DNA of 64,000 nt from Ignavibacteriales bacterium. Its GTDB lineage: Bacteria > Bacteroidota > Ignavibacteria > Ignavibacteriales > Ignavibacteriaceae. Below, piece by piece: positions 1 through 9,061 of the stretch. The notes beneath the pieces were generated by a model. That model did no database searches. It saw only the letters and a list, made by a program, of their open reading frames with translations, and had not been told where the DNA came from. The stretch is from contig JADJMD010000014.1 of the NCBI GenBank assembly GCA_016709765.1, forward strand, positions 1 through 64,000, given 5' to 3'. Both the position numbers and the translations under genes were made by a program. Position 1 is the stretch's first letter. The number at the start of each line of letters is the position of its first letter.

Positions 1-469
1 CAGTAACTACAGGAAGAAATTCGATATAAAGTACTGTCAAATAAATCATTACACATATACCAACTTCAAATAGTGCTGAGTTGCCGTTCCACATTACAAG
101 CGGATGCCAGATAAAATACCATCTTCCGATATCAACAAAAACTCCCATCGCAACAAAAGTATATCCGAGCATGGCTGTTAATAATGCTGGGCGTACAATA
201 AAGCATGATATTCATCTTTGTGCATTATATGACCAAGTGCAGCTGTTGTAAATCCACCTGCCGCAAAGTGCAACGCCTGCTGCAACATCAACACCAATCC
301 ACAATCCCCATGGATATTGATTATTTAAATTTGTAACAGCACCAATTCCAAAAAAGAACCTCCCCATCAAAAAAACTAAACCATTTAATGCAATAATTAT
401 TAAAACAAAAACACCGGGAGTAAAATATTTATGTTTAATAGGTACAGGATTTACAACTTCGTGACTCAT
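1..469 (-). CDS. hybB: HybB/NrfD-type integral membrane subunit, partial, frameshifted
   Basis: This is the N-terminal part of a polytopic quinone-reactive membrane anchor of the NrfD/HybB family; the gene runs off the left edge. It passes electrons between a periplasmic ferredoxin subunit and the quinone pool. The start codon at 469 overlaps the stop of the upstream ferredoxin gene (TAATG), so the two are translationally coupled. The first membrane segment lies at residues 18-38, followed by the segment reading NQYPWGLWIGVDVAAGVAL. The reading frame breaks near 262 and returns to the original frame near 200 (one extra and one missing base). Between and beyond the breaks the family text is intact (GGFTTAALGHI, then RPALLTAMLGYTF and GRWYFIWHPL). 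I infer a group 1 hydrogenase or related oxidoreductase; the catalytic subunits are not in the window. Confidence 0.75.
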
Positions 470-1374
470 TATTTTACCTCCTCATCTAACTCTTTGCGTC
501 GTTTTGATATCCAGATGGATTCCCCCAAGCAAAGCATATAAGGAAACCGGTGGAACAAAGTATGCAAAGATTCCGTGTTGTATTGATTCTGAAACACCAG
601 GTGCAGGATTTTTTACCAAGATTTGGAAAATCAAGCTTTCGCAAAATCTTTATTTGCTAAATACATCCAGGATGTGCCGCCAACTTCATATTCTCCAAAA
701 ATATGATCAACATATCTATCTGGATTTTTCTTTATTCTATCACGCGCAATTTTAACAAGTTCAGTTCTGCTTCCATAGGTAAGAGCTTCAACGGGACAAA
801 TACTAACACAGGCGGGCAGTTTGCCTTCTTTTGTCCTATCAAAACAAAAATCACATTTCATAATTTTTGGATTTAATGCTTTATCGTATTCAAAAGCTGG
901 TACTTGAAATGGGCAGGCTGCCATACAGTAGCGACAACCAATACACATATCTGTATCCCAGGTAACTGAGCCATTTTCATGTTTTGAAAATGCACCCACG
1001 ATACATGCCGAAACGCACGCAGGATTATCACAATGCATGCATTGAACTTGACATCTATAGGGAGATTTGAATTTTTGCCTGGCGAATACTCATTTTACAA
1101 CTGTTAAAGCTGTATGATCAGGTCTTCTTTTGGTTTCTAATATTTTTGCGATCTTCGTAGGATTCTAAGTTTCCTGCAAGTAGACTATGTGCCCTTTACA
1201 TGCCCATTCACAATTTCTGCATCCAACACAAACGGTTGTATCAACTAAAACTCCCATTCTATCTTCGGATAAAATATTTTTAGGACTAGCTTTTGCTGTC
1301 GCGGAAAGCCCAGTAACACCCGCACCTATTAAAGCGGTAGATTTGAGGAAATCTCGTCGACTTTTCCCAGACAT
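469..1374 (-). CDS. hybA: HybA-like Tat-exported 4Fe-4S ferredoxin subunit, multiply frameshifted
   Basis: The product is a periplasmic electron-transfer subunit with several 4Fe-4S clusters. It starts with a twin-arginine signal (SRRDFLKSTALIGAG) and has cysteine sets CVGCRNCEWAC, CDNPACVSAC, CIGCRYCMAACP and CDFCFDR with CVSICP. It ends in a C-terminal membrane helix (HGIFAYFVPPVSLYALLGG) and a basic tail. The start at 1374 is backed by a strong ribosome site (AAGGAGG, about 1380-1386). The frame is broken at several places around 1187, 1143, 1097 and 1070 and again near 633, 600 and 527. Reading across the breaks restores the family sequence (NLESYEDRK, ETKRRPDHTALTVV, NEYSPGK, SPYRCQVQCMHC). 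It is the first gene of the pair with hybB. The closest family is HybA of hydrogenase 2-type complexes; a NrfC-like role is the alternative. Confidence 0.75.
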
Positions 1375-1687
1375 ATTCCCCTCCTTTCAATTAGTTTCCG
1401 ATTATTTTTATTCTTTGTTTGTTAGCAAGTACTATTGATAATAGAAAATCATACCATTTTGATTAAAAATGAATAGAAAGTAAATGTTAGAAAATATTTG
1501 ATTTATCAAGAATTGCAGTTGGAGAAGTATTATAAATGATATTTGTTATTTGTTAACCATTCTCAAGGCTGACAACAACAAATAATAATTTTCTATGATA
1601 GAGAAGTAATTGTTAGTTGGTAATCTTTATAATTACTTAATCTTAACTTTTAACAATTGTTAGAGGAAAGAAAATAATAAAAAAGAA
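1375..1687. other. Intergenic region, 313 bp
   Basis: No gene was found. It contains the hybA ribosome site at its left edge and a perfect 12-bp palindrome TAACAATTGTTA at 1651-1662. It lies between the end of the HtpX operon and the start of hybA, so it should hold the hybA promoter; no clear promoter boxes were recognised. Confidence 0.5.
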
Positions 1688-1816
1688 TTAATTAGAAATG
1701 CTGTGTATTCTTCCACACTTAGGACAAGTGATAGAATTGTTTCTATAATCCGGTGGTACTTTTAATTTTATTCCACAAGTACAATTAATGAAAAAGAAAT
1801 TATTTAACTTCATCAT
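1688..1816 (-). CDS. Tiny zinc-ribbon protein (42 aa)
   Basis: A 42-residue open frame starts on ATG at 1816, overlapping the TAA stop of the HtpX-like gene by one base (TAATG), which is typical of translational coupling. The protein has two cysteine pairs, CTC (residues 12-14) and CPKC (31-34), about 16 residues apart, which is the layout of a rubredoxin-like or zinc-ribbon knuckle. The rest is FFFINC before the first pair and GIKLKVPPDYRNNSIT between them. It closes the operon that contains a TFIIB-type zinc-finger protein, LemA and HtpX. The function is unknown; a metal-binding accessory factor for the protease is a guess. The coupling and cysteine pattern argue that it is a real gene. Confidence 0.6.
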   Translation of the reverse strand: MMKLNNFFFINCTCGIKLKVPPDYRNNSITCPKCGRIHSISN

Positions 1817-2907
1817 TAAATCACCAACTTCTCTTTAACTTGTTTATCAGTTTCAAATGAAGTCTGGGAAAGTTCAGTACTCCTTAATCCAATTTTGGAA
1901 TTATCAGTTAACCCGGATTGAGGAATCACATTAGATTGTCTTCCTTTAATTTGATTAAATGCAGTTTGATAATTTGCAAAGTTAACACCGTGGGTCATTG
2001 AACGTAAAATATTAATTCTTTCTGTTATCGGTGGGTGTGTACTTGACAAATTTGAAATTTGCATTCCCTTTTTCTTTAAAGGATTGATGATGTACATGGG
2101 AGCAGTTACCTTGTTAGCAGTTTTCAAATCGAGATTGGAGCTGGAAATCTTTTCAAGTGCTGAGGCTAATCCATCAGGATATCTTGTTAATCTAACTGCG
2201 GAAGCATCAGCCAGATATTCGCGTTTACGTGATATTGCAAAGTAAAGAAGTTGCGCCATAATCGGACCGAGAATAGCCAATACAATTGCAAGCACTAAAA
2301 TAATAATTTGTGCCTGTCCGCCTTTATCTGATGATTTAGATTTATATCTAGAACCTCCACCAAACCATAAACTTCTAGTAAAAACCTCGGCCATTAGAGT
2401 GATTGCACCAAGCATCATTCCTGCAAATGTCATCACTAAAACATCACGATTTAGTATGTGAGACATTTCATGAGCAACGACGCCTTGTAATTCATCTCGA
2501 TTTAAAGTACCTAACAATCCGGCAGTTACAGCTATTGCGGAATTTTCTGGTTTGATTCCTGTTGCAAAAGCATTTGGGGCAGCATCGGCAATTATATAAA
2601 TTTTTGGTTGGTGCGGCAGGTTTGCTGCAATTCTCATTTCCTCTACAACATTGTACAACTGCGGATGTACATCTTGAGTAACTTCTTTTGCTCCACTTAC
2701 AGCAAGTAAAATTTTGCTCCCGGCAAAGTAACTTACCATTGAAAGAATTACCCAGAGAATTAACGCAAAGAAGATACCAAAAAAGCCACCGTTTTCAGGT
2801 TCATAAAAACTTCCAAAAGTAAAACCAATCAGGATGAGAAGTAATCCCATCCCGATAAAAATAAAAATTGATTTTCTTTTATTAGCTGCTATCAGTTCCC
2901 ACATCAT
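1816..2907 (-). CDS. htpX: HtpX-like M48 family membrane zinc metalloprotease
   Basis: The product is a membrane-bound zinc endopeptidase of family M48, which degrades damaged or misfolded membrane proteins. Two N-terminal membrane helices (about 12-33 and 41-63) precede the catalytic motif HEMSH at residues 146-150. The third zinc ligand is probably the glutamate of KREYLADASAVRL. Further hydrophobic segments lie at about 157-175 and 200-225, placing the active site on the cytoplasmic face in known homologues. The length (363 aa) is longer than E. coli HtpX because of a C-terminal tail after TERINILRSM. The gene follows lemA by 18 bp, a common HtpX-LemA pairing. Two adjacent Met codons are possible starts. 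Confidence 0.9.
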   Translation of the reverse strand: MMWELIAANKRKSIFIFIGMGLLLILIGFTFGSFYEPENGGFFGIFFALILWVILSMVSYFAGSKILLAVSGAKEVTQDVHPQLYNVVEEMRIAANLPHQPKIYIIADAAPNAFATGIKPENSAIAVTAGLLGTLNRDELQGVVAHEMSHILNRDVLVMTFAGMMLGAITLMAEVFTRSLWFGGGSRYKSKSSDKGGQAQIIILVLAIVLAILGPIMAQLLYFAISRKREYLADASAVRLTRYPDGLASALEKISSSNLDLKTANKVTAPMYIINPLKKKGMQISNLSSTHPPITERINILRSMTHGVNFANYQTAFNQIKGRQSNVIPQSGLTDNSKIGLRSTELSQTSFETDKQVKEKLVI

Positions 2908-2925
2908 AAAGAAAAATATCCTGTA

Positions 2926-3483
2926 TTAAGAAAAACTAACTTTAGGAACTTCTTTTTCAGCTTTGTCTTCAATTTCAAAAAATTCTTCTTCTTTAAAACT
3001 GAACATTCCAGCTACTACGTTGGAAGGAAACATCTGAATTTTATTATTATAAAATAAAACCTGATCGTTATAAGCCTGGCGAGCAAAAGAAATTTTATTT
3101 TCAGTTGATGTTAACTCTTCCTGCAATGCAAGAAAGTTTTGATTTGCTTTTAAGTCTGGATAATTTTCAACCTGAACACGAAGCTGACCAAGAGCACCGC
3201 TTAGCATTCCTTCAGCAACAGCTTTATCGCCAACACTGCTGGCATCCATTGCCTGGCTTCGATATTTAGTAATGTTTTCCATTATCTCGCGTTCGTGTTT
3301 CATGTAACCTTTTACAGCTTCAAGCAAATTAGGAATAAGATCGTGTCTTCTCTTTAACTGCACATCTATTTGTGACCATGCATTTTTAACACGGTTTCTT
3401 AATCCAACTAATGAATTGTAAATGGAAACAAAGTAAAATCCGATAACAACTATTATCGCAATAAAAATAATGAAGAAAGCCAT
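2926..3483 (-). CDS. lemA: LemA family protein
   Basis: The product is a small membrane-anchored helical-bundle protein of the LemA family. It has one N-terminal membrane helix (residues about 2-22) followed by the family signature from YNSLVGLRNRVKNAWSQIDV through KRRHDLIPNLLEAVKGYM. The 185-aa length is normal. LemA proteins often lie next to M48 proteases or TPM-domain proteins, and here the HtpX-like gene follows after 18 bp. The biochemical role is not established; a scaffold or adaptor for the protease is the usual inference from context. The C-terminal region is rich in acidic and lysine residues (FEIEDKAEKEVPKV). Confidence 0.9.
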   Translation of the reverse strand: MAFFIIFIAIIVVIGFYFVSIYNSLVGLRNRVKNAWSQIDVQLKRRHDLIPNLLEAVKGYMKHEREIMENITKYRSQAMDASSVGDKAVAEGMLSGALGQLRVQVENYPDLKANQNFLALQEELTSTENKISFARQAYNDQVLFYNNKIQMFPSNVVAGMFSFKEEEFFEIEDKAEKEVPKVSFS

Positions 3484-3536
3484 AATGCCTCCGTTAATGT
3501 ATGATTAGATATAAAAGTTCAATATCAATTTTTAAT

Positions 3537-3911
3537 TTATTCCCCAAACACTTCTTTCAACAACTCAATCATTTTGTTGTTTTTTTCCTCGGCAGATTTT
3601 AAAAGCAACTTGAGCTCACCGCTATCAAACCAAAGTCCATGATTGTTAGTACATTTATCGATTATTATACCTGTGTTCTCAAATTCAACTTTTTCCATTT
3701 TCTTTTTACAGTTAGGACACCTTCTTTTCTCTTCATCAAAATCATATTTAACAAAAAATGATTCAGCAATTTCTTTTCGATCTGAATTAGAAAATACTAA
3801 TTCTAATTCACCATTATCTAACCAGATACCTTTACAAGCAGAACAATAATCAATTTCAACTTGATTAAGTTCTAATATGATCATTGAATTTTTGCAAGCA
3901 GGACAATTCAT
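3537..3911 (-). CDS. Double zf-TFIIB zinc-finger protein
   Basis: This 124-aa protein contains two TFIIB-type zinc-binding repeats. The first has CPAC near the start and CSACKGIWLDNGELEL at about 23-38. The second has CPNC near residue 65 and a variant second knuckle, CTNNHGLWFDSGELKLL, in which one cysteine is replaced by histidine. Proteins with this GxWLDxGEL motif are common small bacterial zinc proteins of unknown function. It is the first gene of the operon with lemA, the HtpX-like protease and the tiny zinc ribbon, 53 bp upstream of lemA. No DNA-binding function should be assumed from the domain name. Confidence 0.8.
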   Translation of the reverse strand: MNCPACKNSMIILELNQVEIDYCSACKGIWLDNGELELVFSNSDRKEIAESFFVKYDFDEEKRRCPNCKKKMEKVEFENTGIIIDKCTNNHGLWFDSGELKLLLKSAEEKNNKMIELLKEVFGE

Positions 3912-3981
3912 AATTATAAAATTTTGTTGATGTGAAATTGCAAAGAATATTTGAGATTAAAAACAGTTTGAAGTCACTATT

Positions 3982-4510
3982 TCAAATGCTTTCCCGATTC
4001 AATATAGGGTTTAAATCTTTCAAAATAAAATGTTCCCAAACATTTTCTACAATTGCAGACATTCCTTCTTCCATTTCACCTGAGCCATGAACAGAAACTT
4101 TCAATAATGTAGAATCTTGATCTACCTCAGAGAATTCATAAGTTGTTACAATCTGAACTGCTCTTCCGGATAATCCAAGCGGCCCATCAAAACGAATCAT
4201 CTCCGGACGCTTTGAATAAATCACTGTTGCGTGTAAAACTCCGTTTCCTTCATCATCAAATATTTCCCAGAATCCGCCGCCGGGTTTTGCCTCAATAAAA
4301 AACTTTTTTAGGATTATCGGAAAATGAATGATCCCACCAGCCACTTATATCTCCGGTTGCAGCATCAAATATTTGTACTGGTGTTCCTGGAAGAATGACT
4401 TCTTTATTAAATGAAAAAATATCATAACGTGGTTTTGATTTGTCTGTTTGTTGAGCAGGAAGATTAATAATTAAAGTGAAAGCCAATAAAGATATGATAG
4501 ATAATCTCAT
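3982..4510 (-). CDS. Secreted SRPBCC/START-like domain protein, one frameshift
   Basis: Two overlapping frames join into one protein of about 175 aa. The first (start 4510) has a signal peptide (MRLSIISLLAFTLIINLPAQQ) and reaches SGWWDHSFSDNPKK. The second continues with FFIEAKPGGGFWEIFDDEG and ends near residue 175. The break falls in a run of T/A at about 4303-4309, a typical homopolymer indel. The fold is likely the SRPBCC helix-grip (polyketide-cyclase-like) superfamily, judged from the pattern GWW, GGGFWEIFDDEGNGVLHATVI and the TTYEF strand followed by a C-terminal helix (AIVENVWEHFILKDL). The ligand is unknown. Export is inferred from the signal peptide. It is a single gene, divergent from the C69 peptidase gene. 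Confidence 0.6.
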
Positions 4511-4699
4511 ATTATTACTCCTAAATTAGAGTTAATTATTCTATTGATGTTTATATGTAATATTTTAAAATAAATTTAAAAATTAATTAACTAAATTAAA
4601 ATAAAAATTATTTCTGTAGTTTATTTTTCGTTCCCAAATCAAATCTAATTCCTTATCTTTTCAGCAACGTTTTTTAAGATTTTTTAACAAGGATTTGTA

Positions 4700-6508
4700 A
4701 TGATGAGAATAATATCTCTTTTAATCATTGGCTTTCTAATCATCTTAACTTCCACAAACTTACAAGCCTGCACTAACTTTATTGTAACCAAAGGAGCAAG
4801 TGTTGATGGATCAGTTATGATCTCATATACAGCTGATTCGTACGAGGCATACGGCGAGCTTTATCATTATCCTGCTGCGGTTTACCAAAACGGCGCCTGG
4901 TTGGAAATATATGAGTGGGACACAGGAAAGTTTCTTGGAAAAATTCCGCAAGCTTCTGTTACTTATAATGTAATCGGAAATATGAATGAACATCAAGTTG
5001 TTATTGGTGAAACTACTTTCGGTGGGAGAGAAGAACTTGGCACACCAAATGGAATTCTAGATTATGGAAGTATGATTTACATCGCTTTACAACGCAGCAA
5101 AACTGCACGTGAAGCAATAAAAATAATGACTGATCTTGTAAATGAATTTGGTTATTACAGCAGCGGTGAGTCATTTTCTATTGGGGATGCGAATGAGGCC
5201 TGGATTCTTGAACTTATTGGGAAAGGTGAAGGTAATAAAGGAGCAGTTTGGGTAGCTGTAAAAATTCCTGATGGATATATATCTGGTCATGCTAATCAAT
5301 CACGTATAACAACTTTCCCCTTAAATGATCCCGAAAATTGTTTGTATGCTCCCGATGTGATTTCCTTTGCAAAAGACAATGGTTATTTCTTGGGTAAAGA
5401 TTCTGAATTTAATTTTTCTGATGCCTACGCTCCTTTGGATTTTGGAGCGATAAGATTTTGCGATGCAAGAGTTTGGTCTTTATTTAGAAGGTGCAACTCA
5501 ACAATGGATAAATATATTTCATACATCAAAGGCGAATCTTTAAACAGAATGCCGTTGTATATTAAACCAGATGAAAAATTATCTGTTCACGATGTAATGG
5601 GTTTAATGCGTGATCATTATGAAGGAACTGAACTAGACATGACAAAAGGAATTGCTGCCGGTCCTTATCAAATGCCTTACAGATGGAGACCATTAACGTG
5701 GCAATATACTGGTGAAGAATATTTTCATGAGCGTCCAATTTCAACACCCCAAACTGGATTTTCATTTGTATCTCAAGCTCGTGCACATTTGCCTAGAGAA
5801 GTTGGCGGTGTTTTTTGGTTTGGTGTTGATGACACTTACTTTACAGTTTACACTCCTATGTATTCATCAATGAGTAGAACTCCTTATAATTATTCTAAAG
5901 GCGTTGGTTCTTTATCTCAGTTTACCTGGGATTCAGCATTCTGGGTTTTTAATTTTGTTGCAAATTTTTCTTACCCGCGATATTCAATTGTTATTGATGA
6001 TGTAAAGAAAACACAAAATGAAATTGAAGGAAAATATTTTGCGCAACAGGAAAATATTGAATTAACAGCTTTATCACTTCTTAAAAATTCTAAAGGTGAA
6101 GCAATTGATTACTTAACTAATTATTCAATTGCATCTGCTGAAAACACTTATAAAACCTGGAAGCAGTTTGGAGAGCATTTAATAGTAAAGTATATGGATG
6201 GATTATCAAAAACAGAATTTTTTAAACCTAAAAATATTGGATACCCTGAAGAGTTTAAGAAAATGATAGTTGAAGAATCAGGCGATGCTCTAAAAATGAA
6301 AACAATTATAACCGATCAAACTGTGGCATATAACGAAAGCATTAAAAAAGCTGATGAACTGTTAAATGAAAAAAAATATGCTGAGGCAAAATCATTTTAT
6401 GAAAAGGCTTTAGAATTAAAACCTGGAGAAGAATACCCCAGAATCAAAATTGAAAAGATAAAATCAGTATTAAGTTCCATTGAAGAATTACATAAAAACA
6501 CTTTTTAA
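4700..6508 (+). CDS. Secreted C69 family (PepD-like) dipeptidase
   Basis: The product is an N-terminal-nucleophile peptidase of family C69. A signal peptide ends before Cys24 (LQA|CTNF), which after cleavage becomes the catalytic N-terminal cysteine. Family signatures follow: DGSVMISYTADS, NEHQVVIGETTFGG, DYGSMIYIALQRSKTAREAI and SFSIGDANEAWILELIGKG. At 602 aa it is longer than the Lactobacillus PepD type because of a C-terminal extension that includes a TPR-like helical pair (ADELLNEKKYAEAKSFYEKAL). A lipobox-like LQAC is present, but lipidation would block the nucleophile, so the Ntn-hydrolase reading is preferred. It probably cleaves dipeptides in the periplasm. A small gene follows after 20 bp. 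Confidence 0.87.
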   Translation: MMRIISLLIIGFLIILTSTNLQACTNFIVTKGASVDGSVMISYTADSYEAYGELYHYPAAVYQNGAWLEIYEWDTGKFLGKIPQASVTYNVIGNMNEHQVVIGETTFGGREELGTPNGILDYGSMIYIALQRSKTAREAIKIMTDLVNEFGYYSSGESFSIGDANEAWILELIGKGEGNKGAVWVAVKIPDGYISGHANQSRITTFPLNDPENCLYAPDVISFAKDNGYFLGKDSEFNFSDAYAPLDFGAIRFCDARVWSLFRRCNSTMDKYISYIKGESLNRMPLYIKPDEKLSVHDVMGLMRDHYEGTELDMTKGIAAGPYQMPYRWRPLTWQYTGEEYFHERPISTPQTGFSFVSQARAHLPREVGGVFWFGVDDTYFTVYTPMYSSMSRTPYNYSKGVGSLSQFTWDSAFWVFNFVANFSYPRYSIVIDDVKKTQNEIEGKYFAQQENIELTALSLLKNSKGEAIDYLTNYSIASAENTYKTWKQFGEHLIVKYMDGLSKTEFFKPKNIGYPEEFKKMIVEESGDALKMKTIITDQTVAYNESIKKADELLNEKKYAEAKSFYEKALELKPGEEYPRIKIEKIKSVLSSIEELHKNTF

Positions 6509-6528
6509 AAACTAAACACTTAACAAAA

Positions 6529-6774
6529 ATGAAAGAACATACAAAACCTGATATTAATTTTGATATTGAGATCAAATATCTTGACTTGATTTACTCAGAT
6601 ATGCTGGAAGCAATTCATCAAAAACCTGGTGAAAATGACATTGAAGCGATGCGCCTATATATGGATAACATCTGGGGAGTTTTTAATCGAACAGTATTCA
6701 GAGTTACAGAAGTAAAAAACAGTCTTCAGAAAGATCAAAAATTAATCCACGAAACCTGGAACCCGCCAGCCTAA
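6529..6774 (+). CDS. Small hypothetical protein (81 aa)
   Basis: I do not recognise this protein. It is 81 aa, soluble and acidic, with no signal peptide, cysteine or membrane segment. The middle looks like two helices (IKYLDLIYSDMLEAIHQKPG and DIEAMRLYMDNIWGVFNRTVFRV). It starts 20 bp after the C69 peptidase stop on the same strand and is followed by a hairpin terminator, so it is probably the second gene of that transcript. Confidence 0.55.
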   Translation: MKEHTKPDINFDIEIKYLDLIYSDMLEAIHQKPGENDIEAMRLYMDNIWGVFNRTVFRVTEVKNSLQKDQKLIHETWNPPA

Positions 6775-6790
6775 AGAAAAGATAAATTTT

Positions 6791-6827
6791 AAATACCAAA
6801 TTGCATTTTTTTTGTGATTTGGTATTT
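6791..6827 (+). terminator. AT-rich hairpin terminator after the C69 operon
   Basis: An 11-bp perfect stem, AAATACCAAAT (6791-6801) with ATTTGGTATTT (6817-6827), is followed by GGTTTTTTG. The stem is AT-rich and the loop is 15 nt, so it is a moderate terminator; it also separates this transcript from mutA. Confidence 0.6.
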
Positions 6828-6908
6828 GGTTTTTTGAATTTTCATTCTCACTTTCGCTCTGATTTTTAGTAGTTTTGGTCTGTACATTTTTAGAATTTAG
6901 GAGTTACA

Positions 6909-9060
6909 ATGGCTCAAGAAGTAAAACTCGGTGATAAACCCGAATTGGAAAAAGATTTTTCAACTACATCTTACGAAGAATGGAAACAGCAAGTTGAAAG
7001 AGATTTGAAGGGTGAATCATTTGATAAAAAACTCATTACAAAAACTTACGAAGAAATAAATCTTCAACCACTTTACACCTCAACCGATATTAAAGATCTT
7101 CCACAAATAAATAATTTTCCAGGCTTTGATAATTATCTCCGCGGCAGTAATGTTTCTGGATATAACTTTAAAAGTTGGGAAATCGCACAAGAATACAACC
7201 AGGCTCTTCCCGAAGAATTGAATGAGGTATTACGATCTGATCTTCAACGTGGATTGAATTCAATAAATATAGTATTAGATAATCCAACTCAACTCGGGAT
7301 TGATGCCGATCAATCTAAAGCAGGTGAAGTAGGTAAAGATGGGTTATCAATTTCTGGTGTAAGAAAAATGCAAATTTTGTTTAAGGATATTGATTTAACA
7401 AGTCAACCAGTAAACATTAACTGTGGATTTTCTGCACTTCCAATCACTCTTCTTTTTACTGCTTATGCTAATGAAACACGCAGAAGTTTAATGAATATAA
7501 AAGGATCAATCATATCAGATCCTTATGAATATTTATTGGTTAATGGTGATTTGCCAATTTCATTAAGCCAGATTTTTGATGAAATCAAATTATCTACCGA
7601 GTTGATGATCAAATCCAATTCTCCGATTAAAACAATTGGAATCAGCGGATTTATATATAACAACTCAGGTTCGAATGCTGTTCAAGAACTTGCCTTTGCC
7701 TTTGCAACTGCTGTGGAGTATTTGAATGAAATGATTTCCCGTGGATTAAAAGTAGATGATGTTTCAAAAAGAATTAAGTTCACTTTTGGAATTGGTTCAT
7801 TCTATTTTATGGAAGTTGCAAAACTACGAGCAGCAAGAATATTGTGGAATAAAATTCTTGAATCTTATGGAGTTAAAGAGGAATGTAGAAAAATCTTCAT
7901 TCACGGTAAAACTGCTCAATTCAACCAAACACTTTTCGATCCATTTGTTAATTCACTTCGTACCACAACAGAAGCGTTCTCAGCAATTGTCGGTGGAGTA
8001 GATTCGCTCCAAACAAATGCTTACGACGAATCGTTTAATGTTCCCGATGATTTCTCAATACGACTTGCGCGTAACACACAAATTATTTTAAAAGAAGAAT
8101 CTCATCTTGATCAGGTAGTTGATCCTGCAGGCGGATCATTTTTTATCGAGAAGCTAACTGCTGATATTGCACAAGCTGCCTGGAAATTATTCCAAACAAT
8201 TGAAGAAAAAGATGGAATGTTGAACGCTGTACAATCCGGTTTCGCACTAAACGAAATCATTAAAGTGGCCGATTCTAAGAAAAAGATTTTGCAAAACGTA
8301 AATCAATTTTGGTTGGGACTAATATGTATGCAAATCCAAAAGAAGATATGATCGATATTAAACAAACTGATTTTGATGCAGTTTACAAAAAGAGGGTTGA
8401 GTATATTCAGAAATATAGAATTACGGGTGATAATAAAAAACATTCTAGTATTCTTGCAAAATTACAGAAAATTGCTGATTCAAAATCCTATGAATTAATT
8501 GACTATGCAGTTGATGCATTTCTTGAAGGCGCATCACTAGGTGAAATTTCTAAATCCATTCGTGCTTCTGCTGAAAAAGGAATAACAGTTGAACCTATAA
8601 GGCAATTTCGCTTATCAGAAATGTTTGAAGAATTGAGAATCTCATCAGAGAATTTTAAAAAGAAAACCGGCAGTAAACCTAAAATTTTTTTAGCAACAAT
8701 GGGCCCGCTAAAGCAATTTAAAGGCAGAGCAGATTTCTCTCGTGTTTTTTTGAAGTTGGCGGATTTGAAATAGTCTATCCAAATGGTTTTAACTCAACAG
8801 ACGAAGCAATAAAATCAGCAATTGATTCAAAAGCTCAGGCTGCTGTTATTTGCTCAACTGATGATACATATCCAGAACTTGTACCTCCAATTGTAAAAGG
8901 AATAAAAGAAAAATCAAAAGATGTAGCAGTTATACTTGCAGGATATCCAAAAGATCAGATTGAAGAACATAAAAAATCCGGGATTGATAATTTTATTTAT
9001 ATGGGTGCTGATGCTTATTCTATAATATCCAACTTATTGAAAAGAATGGGAGCAATGTAA
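6909..9060 (+). CDS. mutA: Methylmalonyl-CoA mutase small subunit, two frameshifts
   Basis: This is the non-catalytic small subunit of heterodimeric adenosylcobalamin-dependent methylmalonyl-CoA mutase, which interconverts methylmalonyl-CoA and succinyl-CoA. The start at 6909 has a ribosome site AGGAG at 6899-6903. The N-terminal TIM-barrel domain covers about residues 1-480 (SYEEWKQQVERDLKGESFDKK, FIEKLTADIAQAAW). The linker reads KDFAKRKSILVGTNMYANPKE once an indel in the A-run near 8280 is corrected. A second indel in the T-run at about 8743-8749 restores FFEVGGFEIVYPNGF and the C-terminal Rossmann-like domain ending LLKRMGAM. This domain has GPLKQFKGRADF where the large subunit carries the cobalamin motif, as expected for the small subunit. 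The corrected length is about 717 aa. mutB follows one base later. Confidence 0.92.
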
Positions 9061-9061
9061 T

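Noticed and set aside
4763..4774. Lipobox (LQAC) of the C69 peptidase making it a lipoprotein
   Set aside because: The cysteine is the expected catalytic N-terminal nucleophile of the family, so lipidation would inactivate it.
6791..6827. CRISPR-like or direct repeats
   Set aside because: No regularly spaced repeats were found here or elsewhere; the palindrome is explained as a terminator.
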